Shown here piece by piece: positions 49,037-58,400 of a DNA stretch of 64,000 bases. The notes beneath the pieces are model-generated. The model saw nothing but the letters and a program-made list of their open reading frames with translations, was not told the DNA's origin and made no database searches. Position numbers and translations under genes: made by a program. Source of the stretch: Candidatus Coprousia avicola (GTDB taxonomy: Bacteria; Actinomycetota; Coriobacteriia; Coriobacteriales; Coriobacteriaceae). Location of the stretch: contig DVMF01000068.1 of the NCBI GenBank assembly GCA_018715125.1, forward strand, positions 23,032 through 87,031, given 5' to 3'. The stretch's first letter is position 1. Each line of letters begins with the position of its first letter.

Positions 49037-50440
49037 CTATGCACCCGGCATCGCCAACATGGTGCCCGCAAAGACCGGCGTGCCCAGCTGATTGTCGATA
49101 ATGAGGTAGGCGAAGGGCCGGTTGAGGATGACGTCGTAGACAACCGGCTCGTCGAGCGGCGCCGAGGCGCCCGCCTCCAGACCGATAGAGGTTGCCGCGG
49201 CGGCGCGCGTGCCCTCCTCGTTCACGTCGATAAAAGTCTTGTGCAGCACCTGCCCGATATAGAGCGGCCCGTCCTCGTCGGTGCCCATGGGGGTGAAGTC
49301 GGCGAGCTCGGGGTCAAAGGCCGCGTTCAGGCCGAGTGCGCGCAGCACGTCGGTGAGCTCGGTGCCGTACTCGAGTTTGAACTTGGGCAGGCCGGCGTTG
49401 ACCTCGGCGTTCACGACTGGATGGAGGAGCGCCTCGAGCGCAGGGCCGTTGAGCGCGGCAACGGCGTCGGCAAGTAGGACGCCCTCGCGCGGCAAGAGGC
49501 CCACAAAGGCATAGCGGTAGTCGGCGTAGGGCTTAATGAAACCTTGGAGCTGCTCATTCTCCACGTAGGTTCCCTCATGCGAGCGCATCATTCGCACCGT
49601 TTGCTCGGCGCCATCCTCGCACGTGAAAACGTCGTCCTCCACATCCGCGTCCTCATATGGTTCCTCCCAGGCGTCCTCAAAAGCGAGTGCGTTTACGAGG
49701 TAGAGCCGGGCTGCGTCGGGGATTTCGCTGATGAGCTGCTCAATCATATGGTCGGTATGTTTGTCCACCCAGGCGTTGATATCGTTGACGGTGGTTGCGT
49801 CAAAAGGTGCCGAGAACACGCTTGCGTCGAGCTCGTTCGCGCAGGTGGCAAGGTAGTCGTCGCGCACCTCGAGCGAGTCGGTTTCGCGGATCCAGATGGA
49901 GTTTGCCAGGTGGAGTGATGCCGTCGTGCCGCCTTCGTTATCCTCCTCGCCGTCGAGCTCGGTGCCCCACAGGTCGCCGGTCTCAAGATAGTGCGCATAG
50001 GTGCCCAGATAGGAGTTGAGCTCGTCGGTGCCAAGGCCGGTTACCGCGGCGAGTTCGTCGTGCGTGGTGCCTGCGGCGCCGTTTTGCGCGAGTGCGAGCG
50101 CATAGAGGATCGAAAGGGGAGAGATGAAGGTGTTGGCGCGCTCGTCCTTTGCGCGGTCCGCCTGTGAGCAGGTGCGGAGCAGATTTGCCGTAAGCGCGTA
50201 CGATGCCGACAGCGCCTGCTCGTCTGTCAGGATGGTATAGGGGTCCTCGCCGCTGATTGAGAAGGAAGCCGCTTCGCGCGCAGGCTCGGTGAGGTCGGTT
50301 GCGGTGAGCGTGAGTGCACCGTCTGTGTTGTTGCAGCCGGCAAGAGCCACCGGTACCACCGCTGCGGTCCCCAGAAGCGCGGCAAGCCCCATCATCGAGC
50401 GGCGGGAGAGCGCAGGGTCAACAAGGTCGTTCGTACGCAT
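49037..50440 (-). CDS. Serpin-family protease inhibitor with Tat/lipoprotein-like signal
   Basis: RRSMMGLAALLGTAAVVPVALAGC signal; TFISPLSILYALALAQNGAAGTTHDEL, LYLVNALAFEDAWEEPYE, HKTFIDVNEEGTRAAAATSIGLEAGASAPLDEPVVYDVILNRPFAYLIIDNQLGTPVFAGTM (hinge and C-terminal serpin signature). Confidence 0.93.
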   Translation of the reverse strand: MRTNDLVDPALSRRSMMGLAALLGTAAVVPVALAGCNNTDGALTLTATDLTEPAREAASFSISGEDPYTILTDEQALSASYALTANLLRTCSQADRAKDERANTFISPLSILYALALAQNGAAGTTHDELAAVTGLGTDELNSYLGTYAHYLETGDLWGTELDGEEDNEGGTTASLHLANSIWIRETDSLEVRDDYLATCANELDASVFSAPFDATTVNDINAWVDKHTDHMIEQLISEIPDAARLYLVNALAFEDAWEEPYEDADVEDDVFTCEDGAEQTVRMMRSHEGTYVENEQLQGFIKPYADYRYAFVGLLPREGVLLADAVAALNGPALEALLHPVVNAEVNAGLPKFKLEYGTELTDVLRALGLNAAFDPELADFTPMGTDEDGPLYIGQVLHKTFIDVNEEGTRAAAATSIGLEAGASAPLDEPVVYDVILNRPFAYLIIDNQLGTPVFAGTMLAMPGA

Positions 50441-50583
50441 AGCGGCCTCCTTCTGGTCGGAGCGCGTTTTTCCCATTGTACCCCGTGCGACGCAGGGGAT
50501 TTGCCGTTCGCGAGCTGATTAGGGGGGGCACGTGGGAATACTTCCCGTAAAGCCATCGCCGACGAGAAAAAGGTGGTGCCGCT

Positions 50584-50871
50584 ATGATTCCCGAGATTGT
50601 CCTATTGATCTCTGCAATCGCTGTGGTTATCAGTGTGCTGTGCGCATTGCGGGGCAGGCTTCCCAAGGCAGCTCTCGCCGCTCAGGGTGTGATATGCGCG
50701 ATGGTCCCTGCGCTCATCATTGCCGATCTCAACCGCATGGCGCAAATCCCCGATTTTCAGGGGATGATTGACGTGCTGCCCGCATGGCTTTGGGGCTGCA
50801 TCATCCTCATTGCCATCGTTGTGGTGTTAGATGTTGTGGCTGCCGTTCGCGAGCGTCGGAACAGCTGCTAG
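50584..50871 (+). CDS. Small three-TM membrane protein, unknown function
   Basis: MIPEIVLLISAIAVVISVLCALRGRLPKAALAAQGVICAMVPALIIADLNRMAQ...GCIILIAIVVVLDVVAAVRERR; RBS-like AGAAAAAGGTGG upstream. Confidence 0.6.
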   Translation: MIPEIVLLISAIAVVISVLCALRGRLPKAALAAQGVICAMVPALIIADLNRMAQIPDFQGMIDVLPAWLWGCIILIAIVVVLDVVAAVRERRNSC

Positions 50872-50961
50872 GCTGTTCACCCTATGCTGAACACGGTTTA
50901 GCCCGTCTCAAGGTTTTGCTTGCCAGGCTGAGAGCTCTCAGGCGTTGGGCGGCTGTGTGGC

Positions 50962-52554
50962 TCAACGCAGCTGCGTCACCGCAAGGGTGGCGGTGGCGAC
51001 GGTGCCGATCCAGAATGCAAGAGGGACGGCGTTAGGCATGAGTGCCGAGGCGGCAGCGACCACGACAGCGAGGATTGCTGTCGCCGATTCGCAGGTGAGG
51101 CGCACGCGCCTGGGCATGAGGTCGGCTACGTCGAGGGCGCCGATGCAGGCAAATGAGACGTCAAGTGCGATGGCGCATAGAACGAAGTCAATCGTCTTGT
51201 CAGCAGAAACACCCAGCGCTCCCATGCAACAACCTACGACGACTGACGAGAGCGTGGCAACGATGAAGCCCGGTAGCACGTCCCAGACAAAAAGCACTTG
51301 CGTTGACACGGGGAGATGTTCGCGGAAGAAGCGGTTCCTCATATCTGCGATAAAGACGCGGGCGAGCGTTCGGGGCGCATCCGAACTGTTGATGGCAAGG
51401 AGAATCCAGCTTGCCGCGCCGAGTATGCGCGCTCCCGTCTCACCGCCGAGTATTGCGGCTGTTGTACTTGCTTGCGCGAGCGTGCCGGATAGCAGCGCGG
51501 CTCCCAGCGGTGCGATGAGGGCGCCGGCGGCAATGAGGGCGGGTATTGCCTCAAAATGTCGAATAAGCGAGATTGACGAGCGCGCAAGGACGGCGAGCGA
51601 ACCTTGGGCTCGAGGCATGCGGATACGCGGCGACCGACGCGCCTCTCGATGACTTTTGGTAAGAGCTCGGTACGCCTTGGGGTTGTATACCGCCATGCGC
51701 CGCACCGCGTAGAGCGAGGCGTCAGTCGCAGCCTCTCTGGAGAGTGCGACAGGGGAGAGCATGCGGGCGGCGACGATGGCGGATAGAACTGTTGCGAGAA
51801 AGAATGTACCCGCACCGAGCAGGGGCACAAGGTTTCCACGCAGCAGGTTGAGCGCGACGCTCTGGTACGTGGGAAACAACGCCGCGGCGACGCAGACAAG
51901 GGTCGTCGCTCCGATAAGGACGGCGATTGCGAGCACAGAGCGTCTCGCGCGTCCCAGGCTCAGGCGCGCTATCCCTACCACCCATGCGATGGCATATGCT
52001 GCAGAGTATGCAAGGCCCAGGGCAGAGCCATAGAGAAGACAGCTGTGGAGTGTGGGGGCATTGCCTGCCGAAGCTAAGGCAAAGGCGGCGACAAGATAGC
52101 CTGTACATGTGAATACGGTCGCGCGGACAACAATACGCTTTGCAAGCTCGATGGCGCTCCACGAGACGATGGAGATAGGCTGCTGCGTGAGCCAGACAAC
52201 ATCGGGTGGTGATGGGATCCAAGGGGCGCGCCACGCCGCGCGTACTGTCCATGCTGCAGCGGCGGTGGCGGGAAGCGCAAGCGCCGCGCCGGCAATCAAA
52301 CGGCCCAAGTCTGCCAGCAGTGCTGCCTCTTCGGGGCTCGATGCCTGCGCCGCACCAACGACAAGACCGAGAATCCATAGCCAGCAGGCAGCGACCGCCG
52401 CTCCCACAATCACAACGAGATACGCAAGGTAGGCGCGCTCGGCGACATCGCGCGCCTCGTCGAGGTCCGTCCCCGCGGTCCAGAGCCAAAAGTTGAGCTC
52501 AGCACGCAGGTGCTTTGCTTCAAGCCATAATAGCGCGGGAAATTCGAAGGACAT
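50962..52554 (-). CDS. Multi-TM membrane protein, likely ABC exporter permease
   Basis: Large hydrophobic protein starting MSFEFPALLWLEAKHLRAELNFWLWTAG, directly downstream of an ABC ATPase on the same strand. Confidence 0.65.
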   Translation of the reverse strand: MSFEFPALLWLEAKHLRAELNFWLWTAGTDLDEARDVAERAYLAYLVVIVGAAVAACWLWILGLVVGAAQASSPEEAALLADLGRLIAGAALALPATAAAAWTVRAAWRAPWIPSPPDVVWLTQQPISIVSWSAIELAKRIVVRATVFTCTGYLVAAFALASAGNAPTLHSCLLYGSALGLAYSAAYAIAWVVGIARLSLGRARRSVLAIAVLIGATTLVCVAAALFPTYQSVALNLLRGNLVPLLGAGTFFLATVLSAIVAARMLSPVALSREAATDASLYAVRRMAVYNPKAYRALTKSHREARRSPRIRMPRAQGSLAVLARSSISLIRHFEAIPALIAAGALIAPLGAALLSGTLAQASTTAAILGGETGARILGAASWILLAINSSDAPRTLARVFIADMRNRFFREHLPVSTQVLFVWDVLPGFIVATLSSVVVGCCMGALGVSADKTIDFVLCAIALDVSFACIGALDVADLMPRRVRLTCESATAILAVVVAAASALMPNAVPLAFWIGTVATATLAVTQLR

Positions 52555-52564
52555 GGGGACCTCG

Positions 52565-53266
52565 TTATCTTTCAGCGTGCGCGGCGTCGCTGTGCTCGCT
52601 GACGGCAAAGGGCCCATTCGGGGCATCGCATGTCGAGAGGGTTCCGTTGTCAAGCTTGAGTATGCGCGTGGGCACAATGGTTTCGAGCTCGTGATGGCAG
52701 CTCATAAGCACGGTGCAGCCCGTGCCTGCGATGCGGGCAATCTCGTCCTCCAAGATTGTGGCGGAGGCGGGGTCGAGCGGACCGGTGGGTTCATCAAGCA
52801 GAAGACAGGCGGGCTCGAGCGCCAGCGCGAGCGAGCAGGCAAGCTTTTGGCGCATGCCGCGGGAGAAAGTCTGAGGGTATTGATCGCAATAGGACGCGAT
52901 ACCAAAACGCTCGAGTAGCCGGTCTGCCTCATCCCAACGCGCGTCTTTCCAGCGATTGGCTCGACCAAGCAGCTCTACGTGTTCGTAGGCGGTGAGGTCG
53001 TCGTAGAAAGCGGGCACGTCCGCCACAAATGCCATACGGCTGCGCTTCTCAGGGCTCAACTTTTCAAGTGTTGTTCCCTCAAAGGCGATCTCACCAGCGC
53101 GCAGACGCTCCCATCCGGCAAGGCAGCGCAGAAGCGTTGATTTACCGGCACCGTTCTCGCCAACAAGAAGCACCACCTCACCCGGTTCGAGTGCGAGTGA
53201 GACGTGCTCCCACACGTTGGTGCGTCCGTAACCGAACGCGATGTCACGTGCCTCGAGGATGCCCAT
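52565..53266 (-). CDS. ABC transporter ATP-binding protein
   Basis: VVLLVGENGAGKSTLLRCLAGWERL, TFSRGMRQKLACSLALALEPACLLLDEPTGPLDPASATIL. Confidence 0.92.
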   Translation of the reverse strand: MGILEARDIAFGYGRTNVWEHVSLALEPGEVVLLVGENGAGKSTLLRCLAGWERLRAGEIAFEGTTLEKLSPEKRSRMAFVADVPAFYDDLTAYEHVELLGRANRWKDARWDEADRLLERFGIASYCDQYPQTFSRGMRQKLACSLALALEPACLLLDEPTGPLDPASATILEDEIARIAGTGCTVLMSCHHELETIVPTRILKLDNGTLSTCDAPNGPFAVSEHSDAAHAER

Positions 53267-53457
53267 CGCTGCCCCCTATCCCGAGGTTGATATGGGGAGA
53301 TGATACTCCTGTTTTCTGGCCTGTTGAGATGAATCTAGCTGTTAAATAATCACGTCAGGAGCGGTAGCGAGCAGTACATGGTATTTTATCAAGTATCAAA
53401 TATGGGGCCTGATACAATACGTTAAAGAGTGTTCTAAGGCATACCGAGGAGTTGGAA

Positions 53458-53748
53458 ATGGCTGCCATTTTTTCTTCCGCTGCGCTTAAGACGCGTCAAC
53501 GCGAGATTAAAGATGAGGCGCAGAAGCAGGTCGTGCACATCACGGAGAACGGTAACGCTGCGTTTGTCTTCTGCTCTGAGGAGGTCTTCGAGAGCGAGAT
53601 TCGCCGTGCAGCGGAGAACGCCGCATACGAGGAGCGCATGCGTGCCGTATTGGAGCGTGGACGAGGCGATTACGCCACAGGACGTTATATTGAGGGAACA
53701 GCCTCTGCGTTGGAAGAAATCGAACGGAGGGCGGCTGCCCGTGTCTAG
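53458..53748 (+). CDS. Phd/YefM-like antitoxin
   Basis: MAAIFSSAALKTRQREIKDEAQKQVVHITENGNAAFVFCSEEVFE, Phd/YefM-type N-terminus. Stop overlaps start of downstream RelE/ParE-like ORF. Confidence 0.7.
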   Translation: MAAIFSSAALKTRQREIKDEAQKQVVHITENGNAAFVFCSEEVFESEIRRAAENAAYEERMRAVLERGRGDYATGRYIEGTASALEEIERRAAARV

Positions 53749-54010
53749 GATGGTGTACACGGAAGGGTTTCTCGATGATGCTGCAGCGATGTGGTCGGGA
53801 CAGGTCCGGGATCGTCTTGGTCGCATGCTTGCCGCGATAGAGGCGTTTCCAGAAATTGGTTCTCGCGATATTCCAGCGTCGCTGCGCACCCAATATGGGG
53901 ACGGTATCCGCAAAGCGGTGGTCGAGCCGTTCGATCTGATTTATGAGTATGATCCCAAGATCGATAGCGTCATCGTCTACGGTCTTGTCCATTTCCGAGC
54001 GGCACGCTGA
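53741..54010 (+). CDS. RelE/ParE-like toxin
   Basis: MVYTEGFLDDAAAMWSGQVRDRLGRMLAAIEAFPEIGSRDIPASLRTQYGDGIRKAVVEPFDLIYEYDPKIDSVIVYGLVHFRAAR. GTG start at 53741 or ATG at 53750. Confidence 0.75.
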   Translation: MSRMVYTEGFLDDAAAMWSGQVRDRLGRMLAAIEAFPEIGSRDIPASLRTQYGDGIRKAVVEPFDLIYEYDPKIDSVIVYGLVHFRAAR

Positions 54011-54257
54011 CGGGCGGTTTGCACGTGTCGTATACGAATTGAAGAGACGCGGCGGGATTCAGAGCAAGTATCTCGTGGGACTACTCTGCGAGATGTGGGT
54101 AGTTGTGTTTCTTCCGATGGAGCGGGCTTAGGCGAAGTAGCTCAAGCCGTTCTCGTAGACGGGTACGTACTTGTATCCATACGAACTTGCGAAGCCTCAT
54201 AAAAGAGTCGATGTTAATGACAGTGCCTTCTCGTTCAATTGTGTGACGTGCCGGCAG

Positions 54258-54301
54258 TATTACCCTACAATTACTATAAAAAAAGGAAATGTAGGGTAAT
54301 A
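54258..54301. promoter_or_regulatory. Perfect 12-bp inverted repeat flanking an AT-rich promoter-like core
   Basis: TATTACCCTACA - ATTACTATAAAAAAAGGAAA - TGTAGGGTAATA, ending 11 nt before the ATG at 54313. Confidence 0.7.
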
Positions 54302-54312
54302 GGCGGGTCACC

Positions 54313-54624
54313 ATGTCGGTTTTGGAAGACGTTCTCAAAGAGGAGTACGCTCGCTCCCTGCGACTTAGTCGCCTTATTGAAGAGGAACTAGCCACACTCC
54401 CAAAGGGTAGCGTTCGGGTTCGGATGATTCGTGGGCGCGAGTACTACTACCTCAATCATCGTGAGGGAGACAGGGTGATTTCCGACTATATTCCCGCTCG
54501 CGAGATAGAGTCGGTTCGCGCCAAGGTCGCTCGGCGTAGAGAGCTCAAAGCGGCTCTCAGGGAGCAGGGGCGCTCTCGCAAGCAGATTGAACGCGCACTT
54601 GGAGGGAGACCGGATGTCAACTGA
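54313..54624 (+). CDS. Small protein, putative antitoxin/partner of downstream nucleotidyltransferase
   Basis: 103 aa MSVLEDVLKEEYARSLRLSRLIEEELATLPKGSVRVRMIRGREYYYLNHREGDRVISDYI...; its stop overlaps the ATG (54614) of the decayed nucleotidyltransferase gene. Confidence 0.6.
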   Translation: MSVLEDVLKEEYARSLRLSRLIEEELATLPKGSVRVRMIRGREYYYLNHREGDRVISDYIPAREIESVRAKVARRRELKAALREQGRSRKQIERALGGRPDVN

Positions 54625-55257
54625 TTAGCAGAAGGCTTTTGCCAGGGTACTCGACCTCGTTGAGGAAGCAGGGTGCATGCCTCACGTTATTCTGGTCGGA
54701 TCCTGGGCAGAGTTTGCTTACCACGAGGCTGGATTGCTCGATGGGTTCAATCCGAACATAACGACTCTGGACGTTGATTTCCTCGTTCGGAATCTGCGAC
54801 GTCCAAGTCCGGCTGCGAGCCTTGCCGCGCTTGCTCGCGAGCGAGGCTTTCTCGTTGAATCGGATGTCCTCAACGGCACGACGAAGCTGTTTGATACTTC
54901 AGGTCTTGAGGTTGAATTCTTGATTGGAAAGAGGGGCGCCGGTATCGAGCCTGCGCTTAGAACCAACGTGGGGGTGACCGCCCAAGCTTTGCGTCATATG
55001 GAAATCCTTTCGGGAAGTTCTGTCGAGGTGCGATGTTGGGGCGCATCATTAACGTTCCGATTCCGGAAGCCTATACGGTACATAAGATGGCCATCAACTC
55101 TCAGCGTGGCAGCAAGTCCACGAAAGACGCCCAAGCGATTCTGGGAATATGGCCGTTTCTCGATGAAGAGAAGCTCGGGGCGGTTCTCGCCAAGCTCACG
55201 AAAAAGGAGCGGGCGAGAGCGAGGGAGTTCATGGACGTGCACGGACTGATTAATTAG
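54614..55257 (+). pseudogene. Decayed nucleotidyltransferase-fold (AbiEii-like) gene
   Basis: From ATG 54614: MSTD*QKAFARVLDLVEEAGCMPHVILVGSWAEFAYHEAGLLDGFNPNITTLDVDFLVRN (GSW...DVD nucleotidyltransferase motif) with an in-frame TAG at codon 5. The reading frame then shifts near 55033 to MLGRIINVPIPEAYTVHKMAINSQRGSKSTKDAQAI..., the expected C-terminal part. Confidence 0.72.
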
Positions 55258-55337
55258 CGTTTTCATGGATACAATCCTGCAAGGTTTGCGATCGAGCGGA
55301 TGCTGCCGACGACTTGAATGGTGAATAAACGCGGGAA

Positions 55338-55413
55338 GGCCCCGGAGGGATTCCGAGTAAACACTCCGCAGGCGCGTAGCGCCGAGGACGTTTACGAGGA
55401 ACCCTCCGGGGCC
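55338..55413. other. Nested long hairpin element downstream of purL
   Basis: GGCCCCGGAGGG/CCCTCCGGGGCC, TTCC/GGAA, GTAAAC/GTTTAC and GGCGC-GTA-GCGCC stems nested symmetrically. Confidence 0.75.
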
Positions 55414-55441
55414 TCCCGTGTAGCCCGCTGGAGAGGGGCGC

Positions 55442-58400
55442 TTAGGCGAAGTAGCTCACGCCACCCTCAAAGACGGGCATGTACTTGTCGCCCGGCACGT
55501 TCTGGTAAAGACCGTTGCCGCTGCGCTCCACGTGGCCCATCTTGCCAAAGACGCGACCGTCAGGCGAGGTGATGCCCTCGATGGCCATGACCGAGCCGTT
55601 GGGATTCACGTCGAGGTTCATACTGGGCGTACCGGCCTCGTCCACGTACTGCGTGGCGATCTGACCGCCGGCGATGAGCTGGGCGAGCACCTCGTCGTTA
55701 GCGACGAAGCGGCCCTCGCCGTGGCTGATGGCGACGGTGTGGATGTCGTCTACATCGCACTTGGAGAGCCAAGGGGAGAGGTCGCTCGCCACGCGCGTGC
55801 GCACAAGGCGGCTCTGGTGGCGGCCGATGGTGTTGAAGGTGAGCGTGGGGGCGTCCGCGGTGGCGTCGACGATGTCGCCGTAGGGCACGAGACCGAGCTT
55901 CACGAGCGCCTGGAAACCGTTGCAGATGCCGAGCATGAGACCGTCGCGGGCCTGGAGCAGGTCGCGGACCGCCTCGGTGACCTCGGGTGCGCGGAAGAAC
56001 GCCGTGATGAACTTGGCGGAGCCGTCCGGCTCGTCGCCGCCGGAGAAGCCGCCGGGGATCATGACGATCTGGCTCTCGCGGATGCGGCGCGCGAGCTCGT
56101 GGGTGCTCTCGGCAACCGCCTCGGGCGAGAGGTTGTTGATGACAAAGGTGTCCGCCACGGCGCCGGCGCGCTCAAAGGCGCGGGCGGTGTCGTACTCGCA
56201 GTTGTTGCCCGGGAAGACGGGGATGATCACGCGCGGGCGCGCGAACTTCTCGCCGGTGTGGACCGCCTTGATGCGGCCGGTCTCGGCGCAGCGGTAGCTG
56301 ACGGGCTCCACCGCGGGGAGCTTCTCGGCCTCATCGGCGGGCGTGCGGTAGGCAAAGACGCTCTCGATACCGCTCTCCCACGCCTCCTGCAGCTCGGCAA
56401 GGTCGATGACCTCGTGCTTGCGGCCGATGTAGGTGAGCTCGTAGGCCTCGTCGGTCTCGCCGAGCTCAAACACCTCAAGCTCGTCGCCGTAGGCCGGCAG
56501 CTCCGCGCCGTCGGCAAGCTCCACGATGAAGCTGCCGTAGGCGTGGTCGGTGAGGTCGATGCCGTTCTCGTCCTCGATACCCGGCGTGTAGGCAAAGCCG
56601 ATGCGGTTACCCACGCACGCCTTGAAGACCGCCTCGGCGATGCCGCCAAAGCCCGGCGTGGAGGCAGAGAGAACCTTGCCCTCGCGTACAAGCTGCTCGA
56701 CGAGCTCAAAGGCCTTGAGCTGGCTCGTTGCCTCGGGAAGGACGCCTGCCCACTCGTAGGTGGGGCAGATGAGCGCCACGCGATGGCCGGCGCCCTTGAA
56801 CTCGGGGGAGACGACATGGTCGAGCGAACCGGTTGCCACAGCAAAGGAGACGAGCGTCGGCGGGACGTCGAGGTCCTCGAAGGAGCCGGACATGGAGTCC
56901 TTGCCGCCGATGGCGCCGATACCGAGGTCGACCTGCGCCATGAGGGCGCCGAGGACGGCAGCCATGGGCTTGCCCCAGCGCTCGGGTACGTCGCGCAGGC
57001 GCTCGAAGTACTCCTGGAAGGAGAGATAGGCGCGCTTGTGGTCAAAGCCGGTCGCGACGAGCTTGGCGACGCTCTCCACCACGGAGAGGTAGGCGCCGCG
57101 GTACTGGTCGGCACTCATGATGTAGGGGTTGAAGCCCCACGCCATACCGGAGACCGTGGTGGTCTCGCCCATCACGGGGAACTTGGCCACCATAGCCTGG
57201 GCGGGGGTGAGCTGCGTGGTGCCGCCGAAGGGCATGAGCACGGTGGCAGCGCCGATGGTGGAGTCGAAGCGCTCGGCGAGGCCCTTGTTGGAGGCCACGT
57301 TGAGGTCGCTCACGAGGGTACGCATCGCGTCGGCAAAGGTCTCCGCATCGTCGCCCGGGGCCGCCGGAATCTCGTCGACACCCTGGACGGGCACGTGGAC
57401 GGTCTGGTGCTTGGGCGCGCCGTTGCTTGCGAGGAATTCACGGGAGAGGTCCACGATCACGTCGCCGTCCCAGGCCATGCGCACGCGCTTCTCGTGCGTG
57501 ACCTCGGCGATGACGGTCGCCTCGAGGTTCTCCTCCGCGGCGTAGCCAAGAAACGCGTCGACGTCGTCCTCGGCGACGGCCACGGCCATGCGCTCCTGGC
57601 TCTCGCTGATGGCGAGCTCGGTGCCGTCGAGGCCCTCGTACTTCTTGGTCACCTGGTCGAGATCGATGTAGAGGCCGTCGGCGAGCTCGCCCACGGCGAC
57701 GCTCACGCCGCCCGCGCCGAAGTCGTTGCAGCGCTTGATGAGACGGCACGCGTCCTCGCGGCGGAAGAGGCGCTGGAGCTTGCGCTCCATGGGGGCGTTG
57801 CCCTTCTGGACCTCGGCGCCGTCCTTCTCGATGGACTCGACGTTATGGGCCTTGGAGCTGCCCGTGGCGCCTCCGATGCCGTCGCGGCCGGTGCGCCCGC
57901 CGAGCAGGATGATCTTGTCGCCGGGCTGGGGCTCCTCGCGGCGCACGTGGGAGGCCGGGGTGGCGCCCACGACGGCGCCGACCTCCATGCGCTTCGCCAC
58001 GTAGCCGGGGTGGTAGAGCTCGGACACCTGGCCCGTGGCGAGGCCGATCTGGTTGCCGTAGCTGGAGTAGCCGGCGGCAGCCGTCGTCACGAGCTTGCGC
58101 TGGGGGAGCTTGCCGGGAAGCGTCTCGGACACGGGGACTGTCGGGTCGGCCGCGCCGGTGACGCGCATGGCCTGATAGACGTAGCTGCGGCCGGAGAGCG
58201 GGTCGCGGATGGCGCCGCCGATGCAGGTGGCCGCCCCGCCGAAGGGCTCGATCTCGGTCGGGTGGTTGTGGGTCTCGTTCTTAAAGAGGAAGAGCCAGTC
58301 CTGGTCCTCGCCGTCGACGTCGACCGTGACCTTCACGGTGCAGGCGTTGATCTCCTCAGACTCGTCGAGGCCGGTGAGCACGCCCTCGTGCTTAAGCCAC

